Of a stretch of DNA of 64,000 bases, positions 53,479 to 63,462 are shown one piece after another (position 1 is the first letter of the stretch; every line of letters starts with the position of its first letter). Source of the stretch: Celeribacter persicus (GTDB lineage Bacteria; Pseudomonadota; Alphaproteobacteria; Rhodobacterales; Rhodobacteraceae). The notes under the pieces were generated by a model. The model did no database searches. It was not told the DNA's origin and was given only the letters and a program-made list of their open reading frames with translations. The translations under genes and the position numbers were made by a program. The stretch spans positions 1 through 64,000 of the forward strand of contig NZ_QAOH01000005.1 of NCBI RefSeq assembly GCF_003050785.1. The letters are read 5' to 3'.

Positions 53479-54543
53479 ATGAAACTTGCCCTGATGACAG
53501 GTGTGGCGCTTGCCGCACTGGCCACTACCCCCAGCTTTGCCGAAGACTGGTTCCCCTATGAGGCCGAAGAGGTCACCCCGGCCTTTTCCGCCGATGGCAC
53601 GGCGTCACCCGTGACCTATGTGCCGCTCGAAAAAGCCGATGAGGCTTACGAGGTTTGCGTGTCCTTCCCGCATATGAAAGACGCTTACTGGCTGGGTGTA
53701 GATTACGGTGTCGCGGAAGAGGCCGCGCGCCTTGGCGTTAAGATGAACCTTGTCGAAGCGGGCGGCTATACCGAGCTTGCCAAGCAGGTCAGCCAGATCG
53801 AGGATTGCGTGGCCGCAGGAGCCGACGCGGTGATCATCGGTGCGATTTCCTATGACGGCCTCAACAACGTGATCAAGGAAACCGCCGCCAAGGGCATTCC
53901 GGTGATCGACGTGATCAATGGCGTGTCTTCGCCCGACATCTCCGCCAAATCTCTCGTGTCCTTCTACACGATGGGGTTCGAAATCGGTAAGTACCTCGCC
54001 GGGAAACACCCGGCGGGCAGCGATCCGGTCAAAGTCGGCTGGTTCCCCGGTCCGGCAGGCGCCGGTTGGGTCGAAGCGGCGAACACCGGCTTTCTGGAGG
54101 CCGTGAAAGGCTCCGCCGTCGAAGTGCTTGAACCACGCTACGGCGATACCGGCAAGGAAGCCCAGCTCAAACTCGTCGAAGACGTGCTGCAATCCGACCC
54201 GGATGTGAAATACCTCGCAGGCACCGCCGTCACCGCCGAAGCGGCGCAAGGTCTTCTGCGCGAGCGTGGTCTCACCGACGATATTGGTCTTCTCGCCTTC
54301 TACATGACCCCCGGCGTCTACACCGGCATCCAGCGCGGCATGATCGCGGCGGCACCGGCAGACTCGATGGTCATTCAGGGACGGATCGCGATGGATCAGG
54401 CCGTGCGCCTCATCGAAGGCAAGGACTATGTCAAACACGTCGGTCCGAAAATTTTCGTGGTCGATGGCGATAACATCGGCGATGTTTCCCGCGATGCGAT
54501 CCTTCCGCCGGAAGGCTTCCGTCCGGTCTTCTCCGTCGAGTGA
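53479..54543 (+). CDS. TorT-like periplasmic binding protein
   Basis: 354 residues from ATG 53479; an in-frame ATG at 53455 would precede the signal peptide with unlike sequence and lacks a ribosome site. Signal peptide residues 1-23 (ALAALATTPSFAED). The mature part has the type 1 periplasmic fold of the TorT/ribose-binding family (FPHMKDAYWLGVDYGVAEEA, then ADAVIIGAISYDG). Although TorT senses trimethylamine N-oxide in enteric bacteria, here it precedes an ABC ATPase and permease, so it is more likely a transport receptor. The ligand is unknown. Confidence 0.88.
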   Translation: MKLALMTGVALAALATTPSFAEDWFPYEAEEVTPAFSADGTASPVTYVPLEKADEAYEVCVSFPHMKDAYWLGVDYGVAEEAARLGVKMNLVEAGGYTELAKQVSQIEDCVAAGADAVIIGAISYDGLNNVIKETAAKGIPVIDVINGVSSPDISAKSLVSFYTMGFEIGKYLAGKHPAGSDPVKVGWFPGPAGAGWVEAANTGFLEAVKGSAVEVLEPRYGDTGKEAQLKLVEDVLQSDPDVKYLAGTAVTAEAAQGLLRERGLTDDIGLLAFYMTPGVYTGIQRGMIAAAPADSMVIQGRIAMDQAVRLIEGKDYVKHVGPKIFVVDGDNIGDVSRDAILPPEGFRPVFSVE

Positions 54544-54624
54544 TCCCAGACCGATCCTCGATCTAATGTGAAGACCATGCCGGGTGAGGCAATCCCCTGT
54601 TGCCTCACCCGATCAGGAGGCCCC

Positions 54625-56142
54625 ATGACCCTTCCGCTTTTGACCACCCACAATCTGACCAAGGTCTACCCCGGCGTGCGTGCCCTCGACGGGGTGGATT
54701 TCGACCTCATGCCCGGCGAAGTGCACGTCCTCTTCGGTGAAAACGGCGCGGGGAAATCCACGCTGATTTCCATGCTCGCCGGTGCAAACACGCCCTCCGA
54801 GGGCAAGATTTACCTCGACCACCACGAAGTCACCTTCGACTCGGTGGCCCGCGCCAAGGCGCATGGCGTCTTCACCGTGTTTCAGGAATTCTCTCTCATC
54901 CCCACGCTCACCGTGGCCGAGAACATGTTTCTCGGACAGGAACCGCGCACCGGGTTGCTGATCGACCATGCCGAGATGCGACGTCGCGCGCAGGAAATTT
55001 TCGACGAGTTGGGGTTCCCGATCTCACCTACCGCGCAGGTGTCCTCGCTGTCGCGGGCGCAACAGCAGATGCTGGAGATTTCCAAGGCGTTTCATGGCGA
55101 TCCGAAGGTGTTGATCCTCGACGAGCCGACCGCATCGCTCACGGATCGCGAGGTGGATCACCTGTTCCATTTCATCGACCGGCAAAAGGCCAAGGGTGTG
55201 GGCATCATCTACATCTCGCACCGGATACAGGAGTTCAAACGCATCGCCGACCGCATCACTGTTTTGCGTGACGGGGCCAAGATCGGCACGGTCGAGATGG
55301 ACGGCACCGACGAGGCGGCACTGGTCGAAATGATGACCGGGCGCGCAATTGCCGAGATTTACCCTTTGATTTCCACGGAGCCCGGCGAGGTGGTGCTTGA
55401 GGTTAAGGATCTCGCCACTGCCGGTGTCGCACCCTCGTCGCTGACGCTGCGGCGGGGCGAAGTTTTTGGTGTCGCGGGTCTGGTCGGCTGCGGCAAATCG
55501 CGGTTCTTCCGCGCGATGATGGGACTTGTGCCCATACGTTCCGGTACGGTCGCGCTCAAGGGGCAGGACATCACCGGGCGCCCCACCCGCGAGATCATCC
55601 GCGCAGGCCTCTACTACCTCTCACCGGATCGCAAACACGAGGGGCTCGACCTCGCCAAGACCTCCGATGAGAACCTCGCGCTCAATGTCGTCACCTCAGG
55701 CGCGTCAGGAAAAAACGGGCCTGTGAAACGCGGCTGGATCGACTGGCGGTCGGTGCGCAAGACCGTCGCCGGTATCGCCACGCGCGTGGAACTGCCCGAC
55801 GCCTATCGCAGCCGCCGCGTGTCGCAGCTCTCGGGCGGCAACCAGCAAAAGGTTCTGTTCGGCAAAGCCTTTGGCCAAGAGGCCGATGTCTATATCTTCG
55901 ACGAGCCCACCGTGGGCGTCGACATGGGCACGCGCGCGGCGCTTTACCTGAAAATCAAGGCGCTGGCGGAGACAGGCAAAGCCGTGGTCGTAATCTCGTC
56001 TGACCTGCCCGAAGCGATCAACCTCTCCCACCGTCTTCTTATCTTTGCCAATGGCCGGATCAGCGCGGAACTGCCGCGCGCGGAGGCCAGCGAAGACACC
56101 GTCCTCAAACATTTCTTCACCGAAAGCGAGCCCGTCCAATGA
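54625..56142 (+). CDS. Sugar-type ABC importer ATPase (two nucleotide-binding domains)
   Basis: 505 residues from ATG 54625 (strong AGGAGG). Two ABC domains as in RbsA/XylG: domain 1 has Walker A GENGAGKST and Walker B VLILDEPTAS; domain 2 has a weak Walker A GLVGCGKSRF and a good signature QLSGGNQQKV with Walker B YIFDEPTVGVD. Such ATPases power carbohydrate and related uptake with an RbsC-type permease. Encoded between the binding protein and the permease, with a 4-bp overlap to the latter. Confidence 0.93.
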   Translation: MTLPLLTTHNLTKVYPGVRALDGVDFDLMPGEVHVLFGENGAGKSTLISMLAGANTPSEGKIYLDHHEVTFDSVARAKAHGVFTVFQEFSLIPTLTVAENMFLGQEPRTGLLIDHAEMRRRAQEIFDELGFPISPTAQVSSLSRAQQQMLEISKAFHGDPKVLILDEPTASLTDREVDHLFHFIDRQKAKGVGIIYISHRIQEFKRIADRITVLRDGAKIGTVEMDGTDEAALVEMMTGRAIAEIYPLISTEPGEVVLEVKDLATAGVAPSSLTLRRGEVFGVAGLVGCGKSRFFRAMMGLVPIRSGTVALKGQDITGRPTREIIRAGLYYLSPDRKHEGLDLAKTSDENLALNVVTSGASGKNGPVKRGWIDWRSVRKTVAGIATRVELPDAYRSRRVSQLSGGNQQKVLFGKAFGQEADVYIFDEPTVGVDMGTRAALYLKIKALAETGKAVVVISSDLPEAINLSHRLLIFANGRISAELPRAEASEDTVLKHFFTESEPVQ

Positions 56143-57155
56143 GTGATGCAACCGCACAGGCGCAAAGCGAGACCCGCGCCAACCCGATCAAAACCCTGTT
56201 TCTCCGTGTCGGCGTCCTGCCCTTCTTCCTCGGCATCGCCCTTGTGGTGTTCTCCTTCCTGTCTGACAAATTCCTGACCGGGCAGAACCTCGTCAACGTC
56301 GCACGCCAGTCGGTCTATCTGGTGCTCGTGTCTCTTGGGCAGATGCTGGTGCTGGTCTCAGGCGGATTCGACCTGTCCGTCGGCACGGCGATTGCGCTCA
56401 CCTCCGTGGTCTCTGCGCTCTCGATGACATGGGCGGCGGGGGTGTTCGACTCCGTTTTCCTGATCATCGCCATCGGCATCACGGCGGGCGGGATCGTGGC
56501 GCTCATGGTCGGGCTGATCAACGGCGTGGGTGTGGCCTATTTCGAGGTCTCCCCCTTCATCATGACACTGGGCGTGTCCTCCGTTGGGGCGGGGCTTGCG
56601 CTTTTCATGACCGGTGGCATCCCGATCTCCGGCCTGCCATTCGCATTCGGCGACACTTTCGGTTTCGGCAAATGGTTCGGCGTGCCCGTACCAGTGTTCA
56701 TCGCACTGATCTGCATCGCGGCGATGTGGCTGATGATGGCGCGCACGCCCTTGGGAACGCGGCTCTACGCGGTTGGCGGCAATATCAAGGCCGCACATCT
56801 TTCGGCGATCGACACGAAGAAAACTCTCGTTCTGGCCTATGTGCTCTGTTCGCTGATCGCGGCGCTCGCCGGTGTCCTTCTGACCGCGCGGGTCGAAAGT
56901 GGCGAGGCGAACCTCGGCGGCACCATGGCGCTCGAGTCGATCTCCGCCTGTGTCATCGCGGGCGTGTCCCTTCGGGGTGGCATCGGGCGGGTTCAGAACG
57001 TGGTGCTTGGAGCTTTCTTCATCGTCATGGTGCAGAATGGCATGAACCTCGCCAAGATCAGCTCCTATATGCAGATGGTGCTTCTGGGCGGCCTGTTGAT
57101 CCTCGCCGTAATCTTCGACCAGATGCGTTACCGGATGATCATGCAGGGACGCTGA
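56139..57155 (+). CDS. Sugar-type ABC importer permease (RbsC-like)
   Basis: 338 residues with about ten membrane helices. It shows the RbsC pattern LVLVSGGFDLSVGTAIALTS (about 70-89), NGVGVAYFEVSPFIMTLG, and AVGGNIKAAHLSAID (about 207). It is the membrane channel of the importer formed with the ATPase and TorT-like protein. A terminator follows 23 bp after the stop, so it ends the pxp operon. Confidence 0.92.
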   Translation: MSDATAQAQSETRANPIKTLFLRVGVLPFFLGIALVVFSFLSDKFLTGQNLVNVARQSVYLVLVSLGQMLVLVSGGFDLSVGTAIALTSVVSALSMTWAAGVFDSVFLIIAIGITAGGIVALMVGLINGVGVAYFEVSPFIMTLGVSSVGAGLALFMTGGIPISGLPFAFGDTFGFGKWFGVPVPVFIALICIAAMWLMMARTPLGTRLYAVGGNIKAAHLSAIDTKKTLVLAYVLCSLIAALAGVLLTARVESGEANLGGTMALESISACVIAGVSLRGGIGRVQNVVLGAFFIVMVQNGMNLAKISSYMQMVLLGGLLILAVIFDQMRYRMIMQGR

Positions 57156-57178
57156 TTTCTCCAGAAAAGGATGAGACA

Positions 57179-57200
57179 GGGGGCTGCATCGCAGTCCCCT
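57179..57200 (+). terminator. Intrinsic terminator of the pxp/ABC operon
   Basis: GGGGCTGC-ATC-GCAGTCCCC forms an eight- to nine-base stem with one G-T pair, followed by TTTG. It ends the transcript 23 bp after the permease gene. Confidence 0.7.
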
Positions 57201-57536
57201 TTGTCATGCCATGATCTCAGGCTTGGGTGAGTCGCAGGCGTACCGGCGAGGCTGACGGGGAGTTGTGTGCATTTTTCACACTGGAACCGGGCCACATCAA
57301 GAATGTAACACTTTTACGAACAGCCATGCCGCAAGTGCGAAATCAATTCCCCCTGACTCCATGGGGAATCCGCACCCTGCGCGCAAAATCCCACTTGCGC
57401 GATGGACAAAAAAGGTCAAAAGGCATTGAGAATAGGAGGAATTCCGCCCGCTTTGAGCAGCTTTCCGCCACAGAACCCCGCAGATTGGCATTTTCTGCTG
57501 CAGAGCAAAATCCACGCCCTATCTACTGCCCTGACC
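57201..57536 (+). promoter_or_regulatory. Leader region of opgG with mutually exclusive hairpins
   Basis: 336 bp without a gene. CGCAAGTG (57330-57337) can pair with CACTTGCG (57392-57399), enclosing a smaller hairpin ATTCCCC (57346-57352)/GGGGAAT (57363-57369). Alternatively CGCGCAA (57380-57386) pairs with TTGCGCG (57395-57401). The two use the same bases, so only one can form. An in-frame reading from 57402 upstream of opgG has no family match. Confidence 0.45.
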
Positions 57537-59216
57537 ATGACTTTACGGAGTGCCAGTTTGACGACCCCCGCCGGTTCAACCGCCGCAATCGAAAATACGC
57601 CCGACAATCTGCGCCGCCGCCGCTTTCTTGCGACGCTTGCCGGCTCTGTCGCTCTGTCCGCGGTGATGCCCTACACCCTGCACGCACAAGACGCAGCACC
57701 GGAAACCCAGCCGGAAGTCCCCGCCACGGCAGAACCCGCCGAACCGCCCAAGTTGCCCCCGTTCAGCTTCGATGCGCTGACCGAAGAAATGCGCATCACT
57801 GCGGACGAAGACTGGCATGAGGCTGAGAAGATCGAAGGCGCACTCGCCGGGCTCGATTACGACGCCTACCAACGTATCCGTTTCCGCCCCGACCATGCCC
57901 GCTGGAAGGACGAAGGGCAGAACTTCCGTCTGCACGCCTTCCATCTCGGCTGGCTCTTCAAGGAGCCGGTGCATATCTACGAGATCGTCGACGGGCGCGC
58001 GCGTTCGATGGATTTCACCACCCATGATTTCGAATATGGCGGCAACGTCAGCGAGCAGATCCCCGAAGACACACCGATGCCAGGGGTCGCAGGTTTTCGT
58101 CTGCATAACCCGCTCAACCGCGCGGATATTTTCGACGAACTGATCGCCTTCCTCGGCGCAAGCTATTTTCGTGCTCTGGGACGCAGCAATGTCTACGGTC
58201 TCTCCGCGCGCGGTCTGTCCGTCAACACTGCCATGAGCGGAGGGGAGGAATTCCCGCGTTTCACCGATTTCTGGCTCGAACGCCCGATCCCCGGCGCAAC
58301 CACGATGACGGTCTATGCCGCGCTCGACAGCAAATCCGTGACCGGCGCCTACCGTTTCGTGATCACCCCCGGCGAAACCACCGAGATGGAGGTCACTGCC
58401 CGTCTCTTCCTTCGCGAGAAGACCGATCAGATCGGCATCGCGCCGCTGACCTCGATGTATCTCTTCGGCGGTGCCGATCCGCGTGGCTTCGACGACTTCC
58501 GCGCCTCAGTGCATGACAGCGAATATCTCGTGCTCAACACCCGTGGCGGCGAAACCTACCTGAGAGCGCTCAATAACCCGCCGCGTCTGGCCAGTTCCTA
58601 TCTGGGGGCGGAAAATCCGCTATCCTTCGGCCTCGTGCAACGCAGCCGTGATTTCGACGATTATCTCGACGCCCAGGCGCATTACGAACGCCGTCCGTCG
58701 CTCATGGTCGAACCGATCGGCGACTGGGGCAAAGGCATGGTGCGGTTGGTGGAAATTCCTTCGAAGCTCGAAGGCAATGACAACATCGTCGCCTTCTGGG
58801 TGCCCGAGGGTAAAATGGAAAAAGGTGCGGCGCTGGAATATGCTTATCGCCTGCACTGGGGCATGGCCCCGAAAGGCGACCGCAGCGTGGACCGCGCGCG
58901 CATCCTGCGCACCCGTGTGGGCGAAGGCGGTGTTGCCGGGGTCGAACAGAAAAGCGATGCCCGCAAATTCGTGATCGACTTCGAGGGTGGCACGCTGTCC
59001 TCCCTGCCCGCAGATGCCGAGCTTGTCCCGCAGGTCAGCATAGGACACGGAGAAATCGAGCAGGCTATTGTCAGCAAGGTCAGCGATACCGATATCTGGC
59101 GTCTGGTGATCGAGGCCAAGGCTGATCCCGGAAATGTCGCGGAACTCAAAGCCGCCCTGACGGGTTATGATCAGACACTGACCGAAACATGGCTTTACCA
59201 ATGGGTGAGGGAATGA
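57537..59216 (+). CDS. opgG: Periplasmic glucan biosynthesis protein OpgG (MdoG)
   Basis: 559 residues from ATG 57537; TTG 57558 with GGAG upstream is an equally plausible start. A Tat signal RRRRFLATLAGSVALSA (about 23-39) exports the folded protein, ending near HAQDA. The mature part has MdoG patterns: PPFSFDALTEEM, YDAYQRIRFRPDHARW, FHLGWLFKEPVHIYEI. OpgG with OpgH builds osmoregulated periplasmic glucans by branching the glucan chain. It overlaps the next small ORF by 4 bp, and opgH and opgC follow. Confidence 0.92.
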   Translation: MTLRSASLTTPAGSTAAIENTPDNLRRRRFLATLAGSVALSAVMPYTLHAQDAAPETQPEVPATAEPAEPPKLPPFSFDALTEEMRITADEDWHEAEKIEGALAGLDYDAYQRIRFRPDHARWKDEGQNFRLHAFHLGWLFKEPVHIYEIVDGRARSMDFTTHDFEYGGNVSEQIPEDTPMPGVAGFRLHNPLNRADIFDELIAFLGASYFRALGRSNVYGLSARGLSVNTAMSGGEEFPRFTDFWLERPIPGATTMTVYAALDSKSVTGAYRFVITPGETTEMEVTARLFLREKTDQIGIAPLTSMYLFGGADPRGFDDFRASVHDSEYLVLNTRGGETYLRALNNPPRLASSYLGAENPLSFGLVQRSRDFDDYLDAQAHYERRPSLMVEPIGDWGKGMVRLVEIPSKLEGNDNIVAFWVPEGKMEKGAALEYAYRLHWGMAPKGDRSVDRARILRTRVGEGGVAGVEQKSDARKFVIDFEGGTLSSLPADAELVPQVSIGHGEIEQAIVSKVSDTDIWRLVIEAKADPGNVAELKAALTGYDQTLTETWLYQWVRE

Positions 59217-59389
59217 CTGTGACGCATACTCCACATGATACCGATACCAACGCCCTTCTGGACGCGGCCCAGAACTGGACCCCGCCCGAAGCACCGCTAG
59301 ACATGCCGCAGCAGGTGCTCGAACGAGACCATGTGCGCGCCGAATGGCCGCGCCTTGTGCGTCTGATCCTGCCCGGAAAGACTGTCTGA
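59213..59389 (+). CDS. Small protein between opgG and opgH
   Basis: 58 residues from ATG 59213, overlapping the opgG stop (ATGA). Pro-rich and charged: LLDAAQNWTPPEAPLDMPQQ then VLERDHVRAEWPRLVRLILP. No membrane helix or signal. It is placed where enteric OpgH has its cytosolic N-terminal region; it could supply that part as a separate peptide. No family recognised. Confidence 0.65.
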   Translation: MTVTHTPHDTDTNALLDAAQNWTPPEAPLDMPQQVLERDHVRAEWPRLVRLILPGKTV

Positions 59390-59402
59390 GGGAGGCCCGG
59401 GC

Positions 59403-61199
59403 ATGTCGTCTTCGCCACGCAAGGTGATGGCTGCGGATTCGCGGACCAAACTCTTGCGCACATTGGCCCTGAGTTTCGCGCTTCTGGCCGCACTCACCGC
59501 CTCCACGCTTCTGGCCGATGCCGCCATTCAGGATGGGGTCGATGTCTGGGACGTGGTGCGCGGTCTTCTGATTTTCGTCACGACAGCCTGGCTGGCCTGG
59601 GGCGCGACCCTGTCTTTCGTCGGCCTCGCGCCCAGCGTCCGCAAACCGCGCCCGATGCCCGATCTGACGTCCCCCGCCCCCCGGCTCGTCGTACTCGTGC
59701 CGATATGTAACGAGGATCCCGTGACGACCTTTGCCCGCATCGCCGCCATGGATCATTCGATCCGGACCGAAAGTCTGATGGCCGATATCGCAATCCTGTC
59801 GGACACGCGCAACGAGGAAGCCGCTCTTCTGGAACGGCAAACCTATCTTCGCCTCATTGCGGAAACCCAAGGCAAGGGCCGGATTTTCTATCGTCGCCGC
59901 AACGACAACCGGGGCCGCAAGGCCGGCAATATCGAAGACTTCATCCGCCGCTCCGGCGCTGCCTACGATCTCGCTCTCATTCTCGATGCCGATAGCTTGA
60001 TGGAAGGCCGCGCCGTGCGAGACATGGCCGCCAGAATGCAGGCCGACCCGCAGCTCGGGCTACTCCAAACCCTGCCGAAAATCATCGGAGCACGATCGTT
60101 CTTCGGTCGTGCCATGCAATTTGCGGCAAGCTTTCACAGCCCGGTCTTCACCCGTGGCCTCGAACGGCTTCAAGGCAACACCGGCCCGTTCTGGGGTCAC
60201 AACGCCATGGTGCGGCTCAAGGCCTTTGCCGAAAGCTGCGCGCTGCCGGAACTCGCCGGGCCGCCCCCATTTGGCGGGCATATCCTGAGCCATGACTATG
60301 TCGAAGCCGCGCTTCTGGCGCGTGCGGGCTGGCGTGTGCAGGTGGATCACACCATCGGCGGCTCATACGAGGAAGGCCCGGAGAACATCCTGTCCTACGC
60401 CAAGCGCGACCGCCGCTGGTGTCAGGGCAACCTGCAACATTCCCGGCTTCTGCTCGCCCCGGGTCTGGCCGCCTGGTCGCGTTTCGTTTTCCTTCAAGGC
60501 ATCTTCGCTTATCTCGTCTCAGTGCTCTGGGCCGCCTTCCTGATCACCTCCGTCGTGGCCACGATTCTTGCGCCGGTGCCGAACTATTTCCCGGAACCGC
60601 ATATGCTCTTCCCGGTCTTCCCCGATGACCGAACCAAGGAGATCACCGCGCTGATCGTGGGCATCATGGGGCTTCTGATCCTGCCGAAATTCGCCATTCT
60701 CTATGAAGCGTCGGGAACGCGCCGCACCGCACGCTTTGGCGGATCTGTTCGGGCGGGCTTCTCCGTCGTGGCCGAAATTCTTCTGTCGTCTCTGATCGCG
60801 CCCTTGATGCTGATGTATCAGACCAAGGCGGTGATGCAGGTGCTTTCCGGTCGTGACGGCGGCTGGCCCGCCAACCAGCGTGGCGAAGGCGCTCTGACAT
60901 TGGTCGACGGCTTCCGCGCGGGCCTCTGGATCATGCTCACCGGCGGCGCGGCGCTTGCGATCGTCGCCCGTGTGGCCCCCGATCTGACTTTGTGGCTCCT
61001 GCCCGTCTGTCTGCCGATGCTGGCCGCGCCGTTTCTCATCGCATGGACCTCGCGCCCGTTGACGCACAAACTGTTTCTGGTGCCCGAAGAGCGCCGCCCC
61101 GCGCCGGTGATCCGCAACTATCGCGAGATCCTTGGCCGCTGGCAATCCGAGCCTCACCCCGAAACCGTGACCACGGAGGTGACCCATGTCCCGGCATGA
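59403..61199 (+). CDS. opgH: Glucan glucosyltransferase OpgH (MdoH)
   Basis: 598 residues, shorter than the about 850 of E. coli OpgH, mainly at the N-terminus. Membrane helices near 18-38 and 45-68, then a GT2 domain (about 95-330) with DAD in LALILDADSLMEGR and the Q/RxxRW-type motif DRRWCQGNLQHSR, then several C-terminal helices. It extends the beta-glucan chain from UDP-glucose across the inner membrane. It starts 13 bp after the small gene and overlaps opgC by 14 bp. Confidence 0.92.
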   Translation: MSSSPRKVMAADSRTKLLRTLALSFALLAALTASTLLADAAIQDGVDVWDVVRGLLIFVTTAWLAWGATLSFVGLAPSVRKPRPMPDLTSPAPRLVVLVPICNEDPVTTFARIAAMDHSIRTESLMADIAILSDTRNEEAALLERQTYLRLIAETQGKGRIFYRRRNDNRGRKAGNIEDFIRRSGAAYDLALILDADSLMEGRAVRDMAARMQADPQLGLLQTLPKIIGARSFFGRAMQFAASFHSPVFTRGLERLQGNTGPFWGHNAMVRLKAFAESCALPELAGPPPFGGHILSHDYVEAALLARAGWRVQVDHTIGGSYEEGPENILSYAKRDRRWCQGNLQHSRLLLAPGLAAWSRFVFLQGIFAYLVSVLWAAFLITSVVATILAPVPNYFPEPHMLFPVFPDDRTKEITALIVGIMGLLILPKFAILYEASGTRRTARFGGSVRAGFSVVAEILLSSLIAPLMLMYQTKAVMQVLSGRDGGWPANQRGEGALTLVDGFRAGLWIMLTGGAALAIVARVAPDLTLWLLPVCLPMLAAPFLIAWTSRPLTHKLFLVPEERRPAPVIRNYREILGRWQSEPHPETVTTEVTHVPA

Positions 61200-62400
61200 C
61201 ATCGCGGTGCCCACCGAACTCGCGCAACCCACCAAACGCCCACGCGATCCCCGGATCGACGCGTTTCGCGGTCTTGCGCTCCTGATGATTTTCGTCGATC
61301 ACTCGCCGGACAATCCCTACGAATATCTCACCGTGCGCAACATCGGTTTTTCCGATGCGGCGGAGGCGTTTTTCATCATGTCTGGGATTGCCGCAGGACT
61401 GGCCTACACAGGTCGGTTCGAAGCGCGCGGTGAAAAAGGCCTGTGGCAGGCCATCGCGCCGATGTGGAAACGCTCCTGGACGCTCTATCTGGTGCAAATC
61501 CTCCTCACCGTTTGCGCCATCGCGATCTTTGCTGCCGGAGCGACCTGGTTCGGCGTCGATGAACTGCTGACCAAAATCAACCTCAAACAGGTGTTCAACA
61601 ACACCGCGGAGGCAATGATCGGCATTCCCCTGCTGGGCCATCAGCTCGGCTATGTAAATATCCTGCCTGCTTATTCGGCTCTTCTGTTCTTCGGGCCGCT
61701 GATGATCCTCTTGGGCCTCTGGCGTCCGATGCTGCTATTGGGTCTTTCGGCAGCGCTTTGGCTCGCGGCCGGGATCTGGCGGCTCAATCTTCCGAATTAC
61801 CCGAACCCGGGCGGGTGGTTCTTCAACCCCGTTGCCTGGCAATTCATCTTTATCGTGGGCCTTCTCACCGGTATCTTTCTGCGCCTGGGCAAACGTTTCG
61901 TCCCGAAAACGCCGTGGCTCTTCTGGCTCGCAACCGGCTGGCTCGTGCTGGTTCTCGCCTGGCGCTATGTGCCCGGATTCGGCCCGTTCATGAATCACCA
62001 GATGGCGCTTCTGGGCAAGGCGGGACTGCCGTTCAACATGGTGTCGCATGACAAGACCTTCCTCGCCCTGCCGCGCATGACTCATGCGCTGGCGCTGGCC
62101 TATGTCCTCTCCTGTCTGCCTTGGGTGACGCATCTGACCGGGTCGAAAGCGCTGTCTTTCCTGCGACTGCTCGGGCGTCAGGGTTTGCTGGTTTTCTCTA
62201 CCGGGACCATCCTTGCGCTCTTTAACCATGTGATCATGGGCTATTATGCCGAAGCTCACTGGCTCGGTTGGGTTCTTATGCCGTTGGGCGCGCTGATCCT
62301 GATTGTCGTCGCTTGGCTCGGCGACATTCAGAAATCCGCCAGACGGCAGAACGCCACGCGCCCCATGACCTTCGCCGCCCGAACGATGCCCGCGGAATAA
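61186..62400 (+). CDS. opgC: OpgC-family membrane acyltransferase
   Basis: 404 residues with about ten membrane helices. The OpgC/acyltransferase pattern RIDAFRGLALLMIFVDHSPD (about 22-41) includes the catalytic-type His. OpgC-type proteins succinylate periplasmic glucans. Its start overlaps opgH by 14 bp, so the glucan genes form one operon. It is convergent with the ABC ATPase gene after 50 bp. Confidence 0.9.
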   Translation: MSRHDIAVPTELAQPTKRPRDPRIDAFRGLALLMIFVDHSPDNPYEYLTVRNIGFSDAAEAFFIMSGIAAGLAYTGRFEARGEKGLWQAIAPMWKRSWTLYLVQILLTVCAIAIFAAGATWFGVDELLTKINLKQVFNNTAEAMIGIPLLGHQLGYVNILPAYSALLFFGPLMILLGLWRPMLLLGLSAALWLAAGIWRLNLPNYPNPGGWFFNPVAWQFIFIVGLLTGIFLRLGKRFVPKTPWLFWLATGWLVLVLAWRYVPGFGPFMNHQMALLGKAGLPFNMVSHDKTFLALPRMTHALALAYVLSCLPWVTHLTGSKALSFLRLLGRQGLLVFSTGTILALFNHVIMGYYAEAHWLGWVLMPLGALILIVVAWLGDIQKSARRQNATRPMTFAARTMPAE

Positions 62401-62450
62401 TCGCATTCAAGGCAGTCGCGATCTGGTGAGATCATACGTCTTCGTTGAAA

Positions 62451-63461
<1,011 letters not shown>

Positions 63462-63462
63462 T

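Noticed and set aside
53479-54543. TorT as part of a trimethylamine N-oxide sensing system
   Set aside because: No TorS/TorR or Tor reductase genes nearby; followed by ABC ATPase and permease genes, so a transport receptor is more likely.
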